Positions 6,678 through 15,497 of a stretch of 64,000 nucleotides of DNA are shown here, in pieces. The position numbers and the translations under genes were made by a program. Source of the stretch: Clostridia bacterium (GTDB lineage Bacteria > Bacillota > Clostridia > Christensenellales > Borkfalkiaceae); the NCBI GenBank assembly GCA_017505465.1, contig JAFVPE010000004.1, positions 1-64,000 on the forward strand, read 5' to 3'. How positions within the stretch are numbered: the stretch's first letter is position 1; every line of letters starts with the position of its first letter. The notes below the pieces were generated by a model. It was not told the origin of the DNA. It did no database searches and worked only from the letters and a program-made list of their open reading frames with translations.

Positions 6678-9077
6678 ATGAAAAAGTTGCACTTGATTTG
6701 TAATGCGCACATCGATCCCGTATGGCAATGGACTTGGGATGAAGGGGTTTCTTCGGCGATTGCCACGTTTAAATCGGCGGCGGATTTGGCGGATGAATTC
6801 GACTATATCTTTTGTCACAACGAAGCGATGCTTTATGAAGCGATAGAAGAAAGCGCTCCCGAGCTTTTCGAACGAATCAAAGCCCTGGTAAAGGCAGGAA
6901 AATGGAAAATTGTCGGCGGTTGGTATTTACAGCCCGACTGTAATATGCCCACAGGAGAAACGTTCGTGCGCCAAATTAGCGTAGGAAAGGCGTATTTTAT
7001 GGAAAAATTCGGCGTAGAGCCGACGGTTGCCTACAACTTTGACGCCTTTGGACATAGTGTTGGCTTACCGCAAATTTTGGCGAAAAACGGCTACAAAGGA
7101 TATATGTCCTGCCGTCCGAATAGAATACAGTTTACCTATCCGAGCCGATTTTTCTATTGGACGTCACCCGACGGTAGCTCCGTTATTATGACGAACAGCG
7201 AAACGTACAACACGCTTCTTGGGGACGCGGCAGAGAAAATCCAAAAAGAAATCGAAGGCGTTCCGATGTGGATGTTGGGCTCCGACGCAGGCGGTAAAAT
7301 GCGAGATGGAATGGAAGACGTAGACTATTCCCTTTGGGGAGTAGGCAATCACGGCGGCGGCCCTTCCCGCAAGGATTTAAGGGATATCGAAGCGTTGAAG
7401 GTGGATGGCGTAGAAATTATACATAGCACACCCGACGACTTATTTGCCGAAAGCTTGAACGTTGTAGGCGAAGTCAATACTTCCCTCGTTACTTGTATGC
7501 CCGGATGTTATTCGTCGATGATGAAGATAAAGCAAGGGTTTAGACGGGCGGAAAACTTGTTTTATGCCGCCGAAAAGATGTTGGCGGTGGGCAATTTAAA
7601 CGGCATTACTTTCGATACGCCGGATATGAAAACGGCGGAAAAGAAGATACTCTTTGGCTCTTTCCACGACATTCTTCCCGGTACGGTTGTAACGGAAGGG
7701 GAAAGAGAAGGGCTTTGCGCATTATCCGTAGCAGAAAAAATTGCTACCGATTATCGCACTAAGTTGTTCTTGCGTATGGCAATGGGGCAAAAGCATGCCG
7801 AGCCGGGGGAATTCCCCGTATTCGTGTTTAATTACGCTCCCTATGAGGTTACCACGCCTATCGTTGCGGAATTTTCATTAGAAAATCAAAATTGGGATGA
7901 GAAAATCCGTTTCATGCCGCGCGTGTATTGCCAAGGGAAAGAAATTCCCTGCCAAACGCTCAAGGAAGAATCCACGCTGAACTTGGATTGGCGTAAAAAG
8001 GTCGTATTTGAAGGAAAACTAGCACCCATGTCCTTGACGAGATTTGAAATCAAGGTGGTGGAAGTGCCTAGAACGCCGATCTTTGCGCCTGCAAAAGCGT
8101 GCAATATGGACGAGCATATTTCCATTGGTAAGCCAATTTTTGAAGTTTACGACGATACCGCAGACCCTTGGGGAATGAGTCTTAAAGACCTCAAAGCACT
8201 GGGGGAAAACCCCGTGCCGATGCGAGAGATGACGCCGTTAGAAGTGGCGGAATTTTGCGCTTTGGAAGAAGCTACTCCGTCGGAGCGAATTATCGAAGAC
8301 GGCGATGTTTTATCGGTGTACGAAGGCATTTACACCAACGGCAAATCGAATGCGGTGTTGCAGGTAAAAGAATATAAAAACCACGATTACGTGGATTTAA
8401 AGGCGATTGTAGAATTTGCGGACAAGAATAAGCTCTTGCGTGTAAAAATTCCTTTGCCTGAAGAATTCAAGGACGGCGTAAGCGTCGGCGACGGGCCGTT
8501 CGTATTCGAGCAAAAGCCGAATGCGGAATGTGTATTCCAAAAGTGGTTCGGCGTGCAAAACGCAAAAGGGGAAATCTACGCCGTCATCAACGACGGTATC
8601 TACGCAGGCAAGGTGGAAGGCGGTTATATTCACCTTACGCTGCTTCGCGGCGCAGGGTATTGTTTCCACCCTATCGGGGATTTGCAGCTGTATCCCTATG
8701 ACCGCTATATGCCGAGAATTGAATCGGGCAGGTACACGTTCAATTTTAGAATTATGCGTGGGAAGGTGTATGAAATTTACCGTGAAGCGGAGCTTTTCAA
8801 CCAACCCCCTTATGCCGTAAACGTATTCCCGATTGGCAAGGAAAACAAGGGATTTTCCACTGTTTCTCTGCAAGGGAAGGTGATTTTGACGAATTGTCAT
8901 TTGAACGATAAAGGGGAATACGTTGCGCGCGTATACAATCCTGCGGATAACGAAGAGAGTTTCCGTTTACAAATTGGCGAAACCTTTGTGAAAGGAAAGG
9001 CAAGCAAGGGCGAAGTCGTTTCCATTGTTGTAAAAGACGGAAAAGGCGAGATTGTTCACGACAGAATGCCTGTATAA
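6678..9077 (+). CDS. alpha-mannosidase, glycoside hydrolase family 38
   Basis: This enzyme is predicted to remove terminal alpha-mannose from N-glycan or yeast-mannan oligosaccharides. The N-terminal catalytic domain carries the GH38 zinc site: His 11 and Asp 13 in NAHIDPVWQW, Asp 122 in YNFDAFGHS (also the nucleophile) and His 330 in SFHDILPGT. The remaining 450 residues are the usual beta-sandwich domains. The ATG at 6678 has AAAGGA upstream at correct spacing; an upstream TTG at 6657 is less likely. There is no signal peptide, so it acts in the cytoplasm after uptake. At 799 aa it is a normal bacterial length. It is transcribed alone, with a bidirectional terminator at 9140. Confidence 0.92.
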   Translation: MKKLHLICNAHIDPVWQWTWDEGVSSAIATFKSAADLADEFDYIFCHNEAMLYEAIEESAPELFERIKALVKAGKWKIVGGWYLQPDCNMPTGETFVRQISVGKAYFMEKFGVEPTVAYNFDAFGHSVGLPQILAKNGYKGYMSCRPNRIQFTYPSRFFYWTSPDGSSVIMTNSETYNTLLGDAAEKIQKEIEGVPMWMLGSDAGGKMRDGMEDVDYSLWGVGNHGGGPSRKDLRDIEALKVDGVEIIHSTPDDLFAESLNVVGEVNTSLVTCMPGCYSSMMKIKQGFRRAENLFYAAEKMLAVGNLNGITFDTPDMKTAEKKILFGSFHDILPGTVVTEGEREGLCALSVAEKIATDYRTKLFLRMAMGQKHAEPGEFPVFVFNYAPYEVTTPIVAEFSLENQNWDEKIRFMPRVYCQGKEIPCQTLKEESTLNLDWRKKVVFEGKLAPMSLTRFEIKVVEVPRTPIFAPAKACNMDEHISIGKPIFEVYDDTADPWGMSLKDLKALGENPVPMREMTPLEVAEFCALEEATPSERIIEDGDVLSVYEGIYTNGKSNAVLQVKEYKNHDYVDLKAIVEFADKNKLLRVKIPLPEEFKDGVSVGDGPFVFEQKPNAECVFQKWFGVQNAKGEIYAVINDGIYAGKVEGGYIHLTLLRGAGYCFHPIGDLQLYPYDRYMPRIESGRYTFNFRIMRGKVYEIYREAELFNQPPYAVNVFPIGKENKGFSTVSLQGKVILTNCHLNDKGEYVARVYNPADNEESFRLQIGETFVKGKASKGEVVSIVVKDGKGEIVHDRMPV

Positions 9078-9139
9078 TACAATAAAACGTATAAAAGGCG
9101 ACGCCCAAAAGGAGTGCCACTTTTTTATGGGAATATGAA

Positions 9140-9169
9140 AACCGCCCACGGAAAAATCCGTGGGCGGTT
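9140..9169. terminator. bidirectional terminator between convergent genes
   Basis: AACCGCCCACGGA (9140-9152) and TCCGTGGGCGGTT (9157-9169) form a perfect 13-bp stem between the alpha-mannosidase gene and the minus-strand exoprotein gene. Confidence 0.85.
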
Positions 9170-9188
9170 GTTGTTTTAGTTGAAAGGC

Positions 9189-12100
9189 TTATTGTTTTAC
9201 AAAAGTCGATCCGTCGAACGTATACACGATATCTTGAGAAACAAGCAAGGTGTTACCGTTTTCATCGGGAAGGGTGAAGCCTGCCTTGATAGTGAACGTA
9301 ATCGCGCCGTTCGCAATAAGAGTTTCTGCATACTCGTCTACCATACGGATAATAACGCCGCTCGATCCCGTGGTTTCTACCGTGATGGGCGCGAATATAC
9401 CGCCGTTCGTCAAGGGGGCTACATCCGTTCCCTTGTAGGACGTGACGCCTGCCGCGTTCGCTTCAACCAATTCCCTTGCCGACTTATCGTTGACATAAAT
9501 ATATTTCATAATATCAACGCCGTGGTTCTGTTGAGCGAGCGAAGCGCCGTTGTCGTTCCAATAACCCGTAACGCTAGGAGTATTCAACCACCCATTCGTT
9601 CCCTTTGTATAGAGCATAGCGAAATAGTAGCTGTTGGGGTTCTTCGTGATGTCCCAATCGGTGCGGTTTTCAATACCGATTGTTTCGGTTGCGTCTACGT
9701 ATTCAAAGGCGTCGAACGTTCTCGTGAAGTTCGTTCCGTCGAATTCGTAAACTATATCGGTGTTCACGTACAAGACGTCGTTGTGTTCACAAGTGATGGC
9801 AAAGCCTGCCTTAAAGGTAAGGGTGAAGGTTGTAGCAAGCTCTTTCATGATACGGATCATAAGACCGCTTCCGCTTGTGGACTCTACCGTGATAGGCGCG
9901 AATATACCGCCGTTCGTCAAGGGGAATGCGTCCGTTCCCTTATAGGACGTGACGCCTGCCGCGTTCGCTTCAACCAATTCTCTTGCCGACTTATCGTTGA
10001 TATAAATATATTTCATAATATCAACGCCGTAGTTCTGTTGAGCGAGCGAAGCGCCGTTGTCGTTCCAATAACCCGTAACGCTAGGAGTATTCAACCAACC
10101 AGTTGTACCCCCGTTGTGCAAGATAGCAAAGTAGTAGCTATCGGGGTTCAGCGCGGAGTTCCAACCGCTACGGTTTTCCATGCTAATCGATGTGTCTGCA
10201 TTCGTCAATGCGCTCTCTGCGAGTGTAGTTGCCGATACGGAAACGTTTGCACTATTTACCGTTGTGGAGTACGTACCGTCGCTATTTTGCGTTGCGCCTG
10301 CAACCGACATCAACGTGTAGCCGCTGTTTGCGCTAACCGTGAACGTAACTGCCGTGCCGTTTTCTACCCAAGCGCCGTTTGCAATCGCTGTACCGTTTGC
10401 TTGTGCGCTAATCGTTGCATTGCTACCCGAATAGGTTACTTGCCACAATTGTTCAACCGCAAACGTAACAATCGTATTGGCGGTAGGGGTTACCATATAC
10501 GTGCCGTCGCCGTTCTTCGTAGCATTCGTTACCGAAGCGAGCTTGTAGCCCGTTTCGACTGCTACCGAGAAGGTGAGCGAATTACCTTGTGCAACCGCTA
10601 CCTTCGAGCCGTTGCCGATTGCACCGCCGTTCACCGTCACTTGAACGGGTACGTCGAAGGTAACTTCATAGCCGACAACCGTTTCTACTTGAATTGTATT
10701 TGCTGCCTTCGCCGTGAAGGTGTAGGAGTTGTTTGCGCTCAACGCTTGTTTTACGCCGTTAACCGTAACGCTAGAAACAACGTAGCCGCTATCGGGAGTA
10801 ATCGTAAAGGTGTAGGTTTGACCATTTGCAACCGTATCTACGCCCGAAACGCTTGCGCGGTTTGCGGAAACTTCGATTGTTGCGCGGTGATCGCCCTTCA
10901 ACCAATTACCTTTTACATAGGTACAGAAGACTTCTTCCGTGAAGGTAACCGAACCATTGGTTTCCGTCCACCATACTGAGCCTGCGGGGATTACGAAGTA
11001 ATCGCCGTCTTTTGTGCCAACGTGACCAACGAGCGAAACCAAATCTTCGGGCCCGTAATAGAATGCATTGGTGACTGCAATGCCGTTGAAAAGGGCGGGT
11101 TTGCTTGCATTGATGATCATATTGCCGCGGATATCGCGGTTCAAGACCTTCTTATTTGCGATACCGTCCAACCACAAACGGATTTCCGTACGGGAGTCCT
11201 GTTCGTTGTTCATCCAACCAATATCGGCGAGTGTTACATCTACGTTATTGCCGTCGTAAGCGGTGTACCAGAATCTGCCGTTGTAGCAGAATACGAGATC
11301 CTTCGTGCGCATTTCGCCTTCCATATCGCCGATTGTGTAGTATTCGGAGCCAAGCCAGAAACGAGTGCCGCCAACAATCGTGATCTTATCGCCTGCATTC
11401 GCGCCGGTAACGCCGCCAAATTCGAGAATCTTGTAGTTGGAGCCGTCGCCCATTTGTTGACCGTGGTATACGAACTCGGTGATTTCCGTTACCGTTTGAC
11501 CGTCTGCGGAAGTGTAATATACTGCGCAAGGATCATCCTTGGACATATTTTCAATCGTGAGCACCTTGGGTGCGTCTGCAGGGAACCAACAATCGTTTGT
11601 GTAGAAACGAATCGCATTGCCTACGTTGTCGCCCGTACCCGCGAATTGTTCGGTGCCGTAAGCTGCTGTTTCCGTGCCGACAGTCCAAACACCGCCGCGG
11701 GGATGATCCGCTTTGGGAAGGAAGTAGGCAAGGAAGCCGTCATAAAGAATATAGTAGCCGCCGTTTTGTACAACCTTCGTGCCGGGCGCGCCGTACAAGG
11801 TGTCACCGTTGTGAAGCCCGTATGCGGCATTCTCGTTTACGGCAATCAATTCCAAAATCTTATCTTGACCGTTGTTCCAATAATATTCGCCGCCCGCGAT
11901 TTGGTGGAAGGTCGTATCGTCTTGACCGCAATCCACGTATACAGGATATTTATAGCCTTCGGGCAAGGAATCGTTTACAAACGTAAAGTCGTCCGTAATC
12001 AAAAGGTCGTTGTAGAAGTCGATACGAAGGGTGAACTCGTCGTATTCGCCGTTCGCATCCGTGTCTTCGGGGGCGTTGTAGAGCTCTTTGATATCGGAGT

Positions 12101-13391
12101 TATACAAATACCCCAAGAACATACCGTAGTCGATACCGTCGTAATCGATGGTATAGTCTTTCGAGAGTTTATACATAACGCCGTTTGCATAGAATACGGA
12201 GTCGCCTTTTACGATAATTTTGTCGCCACTCTTCATAGAAGAGCTATCAAAAGCAAAGAACAAACGCATTTGACCGCTGTCTTCCATCGTCCAAATGCCT
12301 TGCAAACCGCTAAAAGTGCCCGTCCCTTGGTATTCGACGTTTACGGCGTGAATATCGAGCTTCGTGTTGAAGCCCAAGTTCGAATCGCCGTCCGTAGTGA
12401 GTAGGGTGGCGTACACTTTCACGCCGTTGTAGGTTTTATCATCTGCGCTAAAATTCGAGTGGGAAGCAACGCCCGTCAAAACGAACTTAGTGGAGCTTGT
12501 GGAAACCAAAGTGATTTCGCAATCCTTGGAAAAGTTCATGGCTTGCGTAACGTCGATTTCTTCGCTTTTGCTTGTATTATACCACGTACCCTTCAAGTTT
12601 TCCGTAGGGACTTGTTCGGGAGTATCCCCCCAAAGCACTTCTTCCGTCGTCTTCGTGCCGTTTACGTCGTACGTGATTTGGTACGTAGGGATAAAGTCTT
12701 TAATAAGGGGAGCGGCTTCTTCGTCTTGCGTTGCGTCGTTCCAATAAACGTCCTCTTTAAGGGTGTCTTGGTATGCGCGCTTCGCTACGTATGCGACACA
12801 TCTTTCCGCTGTTTCCGTTTCCGCAACTACCGTTTCCGTGCCGTCGTTTGCAACGCTACAAACGATACCCTTGAACGAGAAGTTCATCGTGTAAACGGAA
12901 TCGGGAAGGTTGTAAACGTAAGCAATCGATTCAATTGCAGTGCTTTCCTTTTTGTCGTTAAACCAATATTCCGTCGTGTCAATTTTCATGACCTTATCGG
13001 TGGTTTGCGTCAACTCACCCGTAAGGAATTTTGTGGGCAAAATCAAGGTGTACGTCTTATAACTGTCGGAAACCTTGTAAGAGCCATTTCTTTCGTTGGT
13101 CGTTCCAAAATCGGGGACGAGAACGTCGGAAGAATTCGGGATAACGAAATCCTTATCCATTTGTACGTGGAAACGAATCCCTTTTCTGCTTGTAGGAGCG
13201 TAAGTTTCGCCGTCGTAGTCGAAAATACGGATGGACGCGCCGTCCGTTTTATACGAACCGTCAGTGATGACGTCTGCCGCTGCATTTATCTTGGTGGGGG
13301 CAGTAGCAATAAGAGCGCCTACGGCAAGGGAAGCCAATGCCAAACAGGAAGGCAAAAGAATCTTTAAAAATCCAAAACTATGTTTCTTCAT
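9189..13391 (-). CDS. 1,400-aa secreted multidomain exoprotein with N-terminal GASIR-type domain
   Basis: A Sec signal peptide (residues 1-38, ending near KINAAA) marks a secreted protein. The mature N-terminus (about 45-215) begins YKTDGASIR and contains KGIRFHV. This domain also occurs at the start of the 2,385-aa exoprotein encoded at 51669. Next comes a partial InlB/Listeria-Bacteroides-type repeat (YQITYDVNG, about 240-275), long beta-rich regions with GDKIIV-type phrases, Big-like repeats (about 830-990), and two tandem copies of a roughly 180-aa domain at the C-terminus marked by GWLNTPSVTGYWNDNGASLA. No LPXTG, dockerin, SLH or catalytic motif is seen. A role in glycan or surface binding is plausible but unproven. 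GGAGG precedes the start, 12 nt after the stop of a tiny ORF. Confidence 0.8.
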   Translation of the reverse strand: MKKHSFGFLKILLPSCLALASLAVGALIATAPTKINAAADVITDGSYKTDGASIRIFDYDGETYAPTSRKGIRFHVQMDKDFVIPNSSDVLVPDFGTTNERNGSYKVSDSYKTYTLILPTKFLTGELTQTTDKVMKIDTTEYWFNDKKESTAIESIAYVYNLPDSVYTMNFSFKGIVCSVANDGTETVVAETETAERCVAYVAKRAYQDTLKEDVYWNDATQDEEAAPLIKDFIPTYQITYDVNGTKTTEEVLWGDTPEQVPTENLKGTWYNTSKSEEIDVTQAMNFSKDCEITLVSTSSTKFVLTGVASHSNFSADDKTYNGVKVYATLLTTDGDSNLGFNTKLDIHAVNVEYQGTGTFSGLQGIWTMEDSGQMRLFFAFDSSSMKSGDKIIVKGDSVFYANGVMYKLSKDYTIDYDGIDYGMFLGYLYNSDIKELYNAPEDTDANGEYDEFTLRIDFYNDLLITDDFTFVNDSLPEGYKYPVYVDCGQDDTTFHQIAGGEYYWNNGQDKILELIAVNENAAYGLHNGDTLYGAPGTKVVQNGGYYILYDGFLAYFLPKADHPRGGVWTVGTETAAYGTEQFAGTGDNVGNAIRFYTNDCWFPADAPKVLTIENMSKDDPCAVYYTSADGQTVTEITEFVYHGQQMGDGSNYKILEFGGVTGANAGDKITIVGGTRFWLGSEYYTIGDMEGEMRTKDLVFCYNGRFWYTAYDGNNVDVTLADIGWMNNEQDSRTEIRLWLDGIANKKVLNRDIRGNMIINASKPALFNGIAVTNAFYYGPEDLVSLVGHVGTKDGDYFVIPAGSVWWTETNGSVTFTEEVFCTYVKGNWLKGDHRATIEVSANRASVSGVDTVANGQTYTFTITPDSGYVVSSVTVNGVKQALSANNSYTFTAKAANTIQVETVVGYEVTFDVPVQVTVNGGAIGNGSKVAVAQGNSLTFSVAVETGYKLASVTNATKNGDGTYMVTPTANTIVTFAVEQLWQVTYSGSNATISAQANGTAIANGAWVENGTAVTFTVSANSGYTLMSVAGATQNSDGTYSTTVNSANVSVSATTLAESALTNADTSISMENRSGWNSALNPDSYYFAILHNGGTTGWLNTPSVTGYWNDNGASLAQQNYGVDIMKYIYINDKSARELVEANAAGVTSYKGTDAFPLTNGGIFAPITVESTSGSGLMIRIMKELATTFTLTFKAGFAITCEHNDVLYVNTDIVYEFDGTNFTRTFDAFEYVDATETIGIENRTDWDITKNPNSYYFAMLYTKGTNGWLNTPSVTGYWNDNGASLAQQNHGVDIMKYIYVNDKSARELVEANAAGVTSYKGTDVAPLTNGGIFAPITVETTGSSGVIIRMVDEYAETLIANGAITFTIKAGFTLPDENGNTLLVSQDIVYTFDGSTFVKQ

Positions 13392-13403
13392 AAAGCCTCC
13401 TTA

Positions 13404-13547
13404 TTATTCGCCCCAGCCTTCGGGATATTCGGAACCAACGTCCGTGCTAGCTGTGATCACGTCTTGTGCGGAAAGAGCGTTGATCGTTACGATGGGAGCT
13501 TCGTACACACGTACGTTGCTCAAAAACTGTGTGTTTTTCTCTTCCAT
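13404..13547 (-). CDS. 47-aa micro-ORF upstream of the exoprotein (YPEGWGE terminus)
   Basis: This short reading frame has a good ribosome binding site (GAGAGG) and lies 12 nt upstream of the exoprotein start on the same transcript. The product has no signal peptide, is acidic at its C-terminus, and ends in QDVITASTD...EYPEGWGE. A second micro-ORF at 51526-51660, upstream of the other exoprotein with the same N-terminal domain, ends in TDIVTLSTS...KYPIPDGWAE. The shared D-[VI]-[IV]-T-x-S-T pattern, the shared YP-x-GW-[GA]-E ending and the same genomic position argue that it is real. It may be a regulatory leader peptide, a secreted peptide or an exoprotein partner. The function is unknown. 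Confidence 0.7.
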   Translation of the reverse strand: MEEKNTQFLSNVRVYEAPIVTINALSAQDVITASTDVGSEYPEGWGE

Positions 13548-13576
13548 TTTTTTACCTCTCTAAAAATGCGTGTTCG

Positions 13577-13623
13577 TTTTGGACCCGCAACGTCCAAAAC
13601 AGGTGTTTCCGCGCTGCGGAAAC
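13577..13623 (-). promoter_or_regulatory. two hairpins in the 5' leader of the micro-ORF/exoprotein transcript
   Basis: TTTTGGAC (13577-13584) pairs with GTCCAAAA (13592-13599), and GTTTCCGC (13605-13612) with GCGGAAAC (13616-13623). Both are perfect 8-bp stems placed 30-75 nt before the micro-ORF. They may stabilise the mRNA or control translation. Confidence 0.55.
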
Positions 13624-13640
13624 GGTCTTATATTGTTTGG

Positions 13641-13679
13641 TTAACGTCAAATCAATCGATGAAAATCGGTTGACGTTAA
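13641..13679 (-). promoter_or_regulatory. perfect 10-bp inverted repeat in the leader, candidate operator
   Basis: TTAACGTCAA (13641-13650) and TTGACGTTAA (13670-13679) are separated by 19 bp and lie just downstream of the expected transcription start. It could be a repressor site or a large RNA hairpin. Confidence 0.5.
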
Positions 13680-13712
13680 TGGCGTTCAAAGATTGTGTTT
13701 TTGTTGTTTTTT

Positions 13713-13741
13713 ATTATATGGTTACGCGCGTGTTATGTCAA
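13713..13741 (-). promoter_or_regulatory. consensus promoter of the micro-ORF/exoprotein operon
   Basis: Read on the minus strand: TTGACA (13741-13736), a 17-bp spacer, TATAAT (13718-13713). This is a perfect consensus that gives a leader of about 160 nt. Confidence 0.8.
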
Positions 13742-13878
13742 CAAAATTAATAAAACGCAATAGGAAAGGTAAAAAAAGCATATTAAATAGGTAAAAAAAC
13801 CCTACAAAAAAGGGAGAAAAAGATTGATTTTTTTGCACATTATTGTAAATCTGTAAGCAATAAAGAATCGCTAGGGAG

Positions 13879-13907
13879 TTGCAAAACGTAAAAAAGTATG
13901 CTATAAT
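13879..13907 (+). promoter_or_regulatory. promoter of the GH78-like gene
   Basis: TTGCAA at 13879-13884, a 17-bp spacer and TATAAT at 13902-13907, about 47 bp before the start codon. Confidence 0.7.
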
Positions 13908-13953
13908 CAATTCGATTCTTTTATAAAAAGATAAAAGCGTCGGGAGAAATATT

Positions 13954-15351
13954 ATGAAGCAATACGTTTTACCTAAAAAATTATTCAAAGATAAAAAGGC
14001 GATTTCCTTAAAAAACTTGAAGAAGAAGCAACCGTTACAAATTGGGCTTACAGAGCCGAATGCCACTTGTTTTAGCAAGGGGGAGCATATTATTTTGGAT
14101 TTTGGTGCGGAAATATGCGGGGGTATTCGCATTCTCACGCACGCGGCGGATAACGTACCCGTCCGCATTCGCTTTGGCGAGAGTATTACGGAATGCTGTG
14201 CCGAGCTCGGCGGGGAAACCAACGCAACGAACGACCATTCTTTGCGAGATTTTACCGTACGATTACAAAACTATTCGGATATGACGTTTGGGCAAACGGG
14301 CTTCCGTTTCGTTCGCCTTGATTTCGATGGGGAAGTGAAGATCAAAAGCGTAGTGGCGGAAAGCCATTGTCTCCGTAAAAAAGCACATTACGAATACAAT
14401 GGTAACGACGAGAGAATTCGCCAAATTTACAAGGCTGCAAAACGGACGGTGGATTTATGCGTTTCGAGCGGCTACGTTTGGGACGGCGTGAAGAGAGACC
14501 GCCTTGTTTGGATTGGGGATATGCATCCGGAAATGTTGGCGCTCACGACGTTATACGGACAGATGAAGGAGCTTGAAATATCGTTGGATTTCGTAAGGGA
14601 TCAAACACCGTTGCCCGCTTGGATGAATTGGTATCCCACCTATTCTATGTGGTGGATTATTATCGTAGCGGAATATTACGAAAGAACGGGCGCTCGTGCC
14701 TTTACGGAAAGACAGCTGCCCTATTTGAAGGGATTGATTGACCAAATGAATTCCTGTGTGTACGAGAATGGGGATTTGGATTTACCCCACTATTTCGTGG
14801 ATTGGCCTACAAGTGGACAGCCTGATGAAATTATCGGTTCACGCGCAATTAACGTTATGGCGGTGAAGAGGGCTATCTATTTATTAAACGAGTTTGGGGA
14901 ATCGACGAGCCAAGCGGAAGGTCTACTTGCAAAGCTTATGAAACAGCCGATTGTTCCCGTAAAGAGCAAGCAAGTAACGGCTTTGAAATACTTTGCAACC
15001 GGGGAATTGACGGACGAGGAAAAGGAACGTCTTGTGGCAGGCGGAGCGCAGGGTATGTCGACGTTTATGAGCTATTACGTGCTCAAAGCAGTGGCATCCT
15101 TCGACAAAGCGAAAGCGGTGGAAATGATGAAGGACTACTACGGCGCAATGCTCGACAAGGGCGCAACGACCTTTTGGGAAGATTTCGATATGGCTTGGGT
15201 GGAAAACTCGGGACGCATCGACGCATTCCCGAAAAAAGGGCAAAAGGATATCCACGGCGACTACGGTGCCTATTGTTATAAGGGCTTTAGACATAGCTTG
15301 TGCCACGGTTGGTCGGCAGGGATTATCGCATTTATGAAAGAAGAATTGTAA
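13954..15351 (+). CDS. GH78-like alpha-L-rhamnosidase family protein
   Basis: The protein has a short N-terminal beta domain (about 1-140) and an (alpha/alpha)6 barrel typical of bacterial alpha-L-rhamnosidases. The key signature is WDGVKRDRLVWIGDMHPE at residues 176-193, matching the family pattern D-x-x-x-R-[ED]-R-x-x-W-x-G-D that contains the acidic catalytic residues. At 465 aa it is much shorter than classical GH78 enzymes of 700-1000 aa and lacks the extra beta-sandwich domains. The substrate could be rhamnose or another deoxysugar. No signal peptide is present, so it is probably cytoplasmic. GGGAG lies upstream of the ATG, and the gene ends at a strong terminator. Confidence 0.75.
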   Translation: MKQYVLPKKLFKDKKAISLKNLKKKQPLQIGLTEPNATCFSKGEHIILDFGAEICGGIRILTHAADNVPVRIRFGESITECCAELGGETNATNDHSLRDFTVRLQNYSDMTFGQTGFRFVRLDFDGEVKIKSVVAESHCLRKKAHYEYNGNDERIRQIYKAAKRTVDLCVSSGYVWDGVKRDRLVWIGDMHPEMLALTTLYGQMKELEISLDFVRDQTPLPAWMNWYPTYSMWWIIIVAEYYERTGARAFTERQLPYLKGLIDQMNSCVYENGDLDLPHYFVDWPTSGQPDEIIGSRAINVMAVKRAIYLLNEFGESTSQAEGLLAKLMKQPIVPVKSKQVTALKYFATGELTDEEKERLVAGGAQGMSTFMSYYVLKAVASFDKAKAVEMMKDYYGAMLDKGATTFWEDFDMAWVENSGRIDAFPKKGQKDIHGDYGAYCYKGFRHSLCHGWSAGIIAFMKEEL

Positions 15352-15360
15352 TTCTTATCA

Positions 15361-15386
15361 ACGCACCCCATTGGGGTGCGTTTTTT
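15361..15386 (+). terminator. intrinsic terminator
   Basis: ACGCACCCCA and TGGGGTGCGT form a perfect stem followed by TTTTTT. Confidence 0.9.
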
Positions 15387-15439
15387 ATGCTCGAAAAAGG
15401 AAGATTTTGTGAAATTTATGAGAAAATTCCCCGATTTGC

Positions 15440-15468
15440 TTGTAATTCTTTTTCGTTCGTGCTACAAT
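15440..15468 (+). promoter_or_regulatory. promoter of the 429-aa membrane protein gene
   Basis: TTGTAA at 15440-15445, a 17-bp spacer and TACAAT at 15463-15468. Confidence 0.55.
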
Positions 15469-15497
15469 AAAGCGGAAAAAATAAGGCTTGGTGCACT

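Noticed and set aside
9180..13367. Long plus-strand reading frames opposite the 1,400-aa exoprotein
   Set aside because: They mirror the codon bias of the minus-strand gene, are rich in Arg/Cys/Val without domains, have no ribosome binding sites, and the minus-strand protein has signal peptide and recognisable domains.
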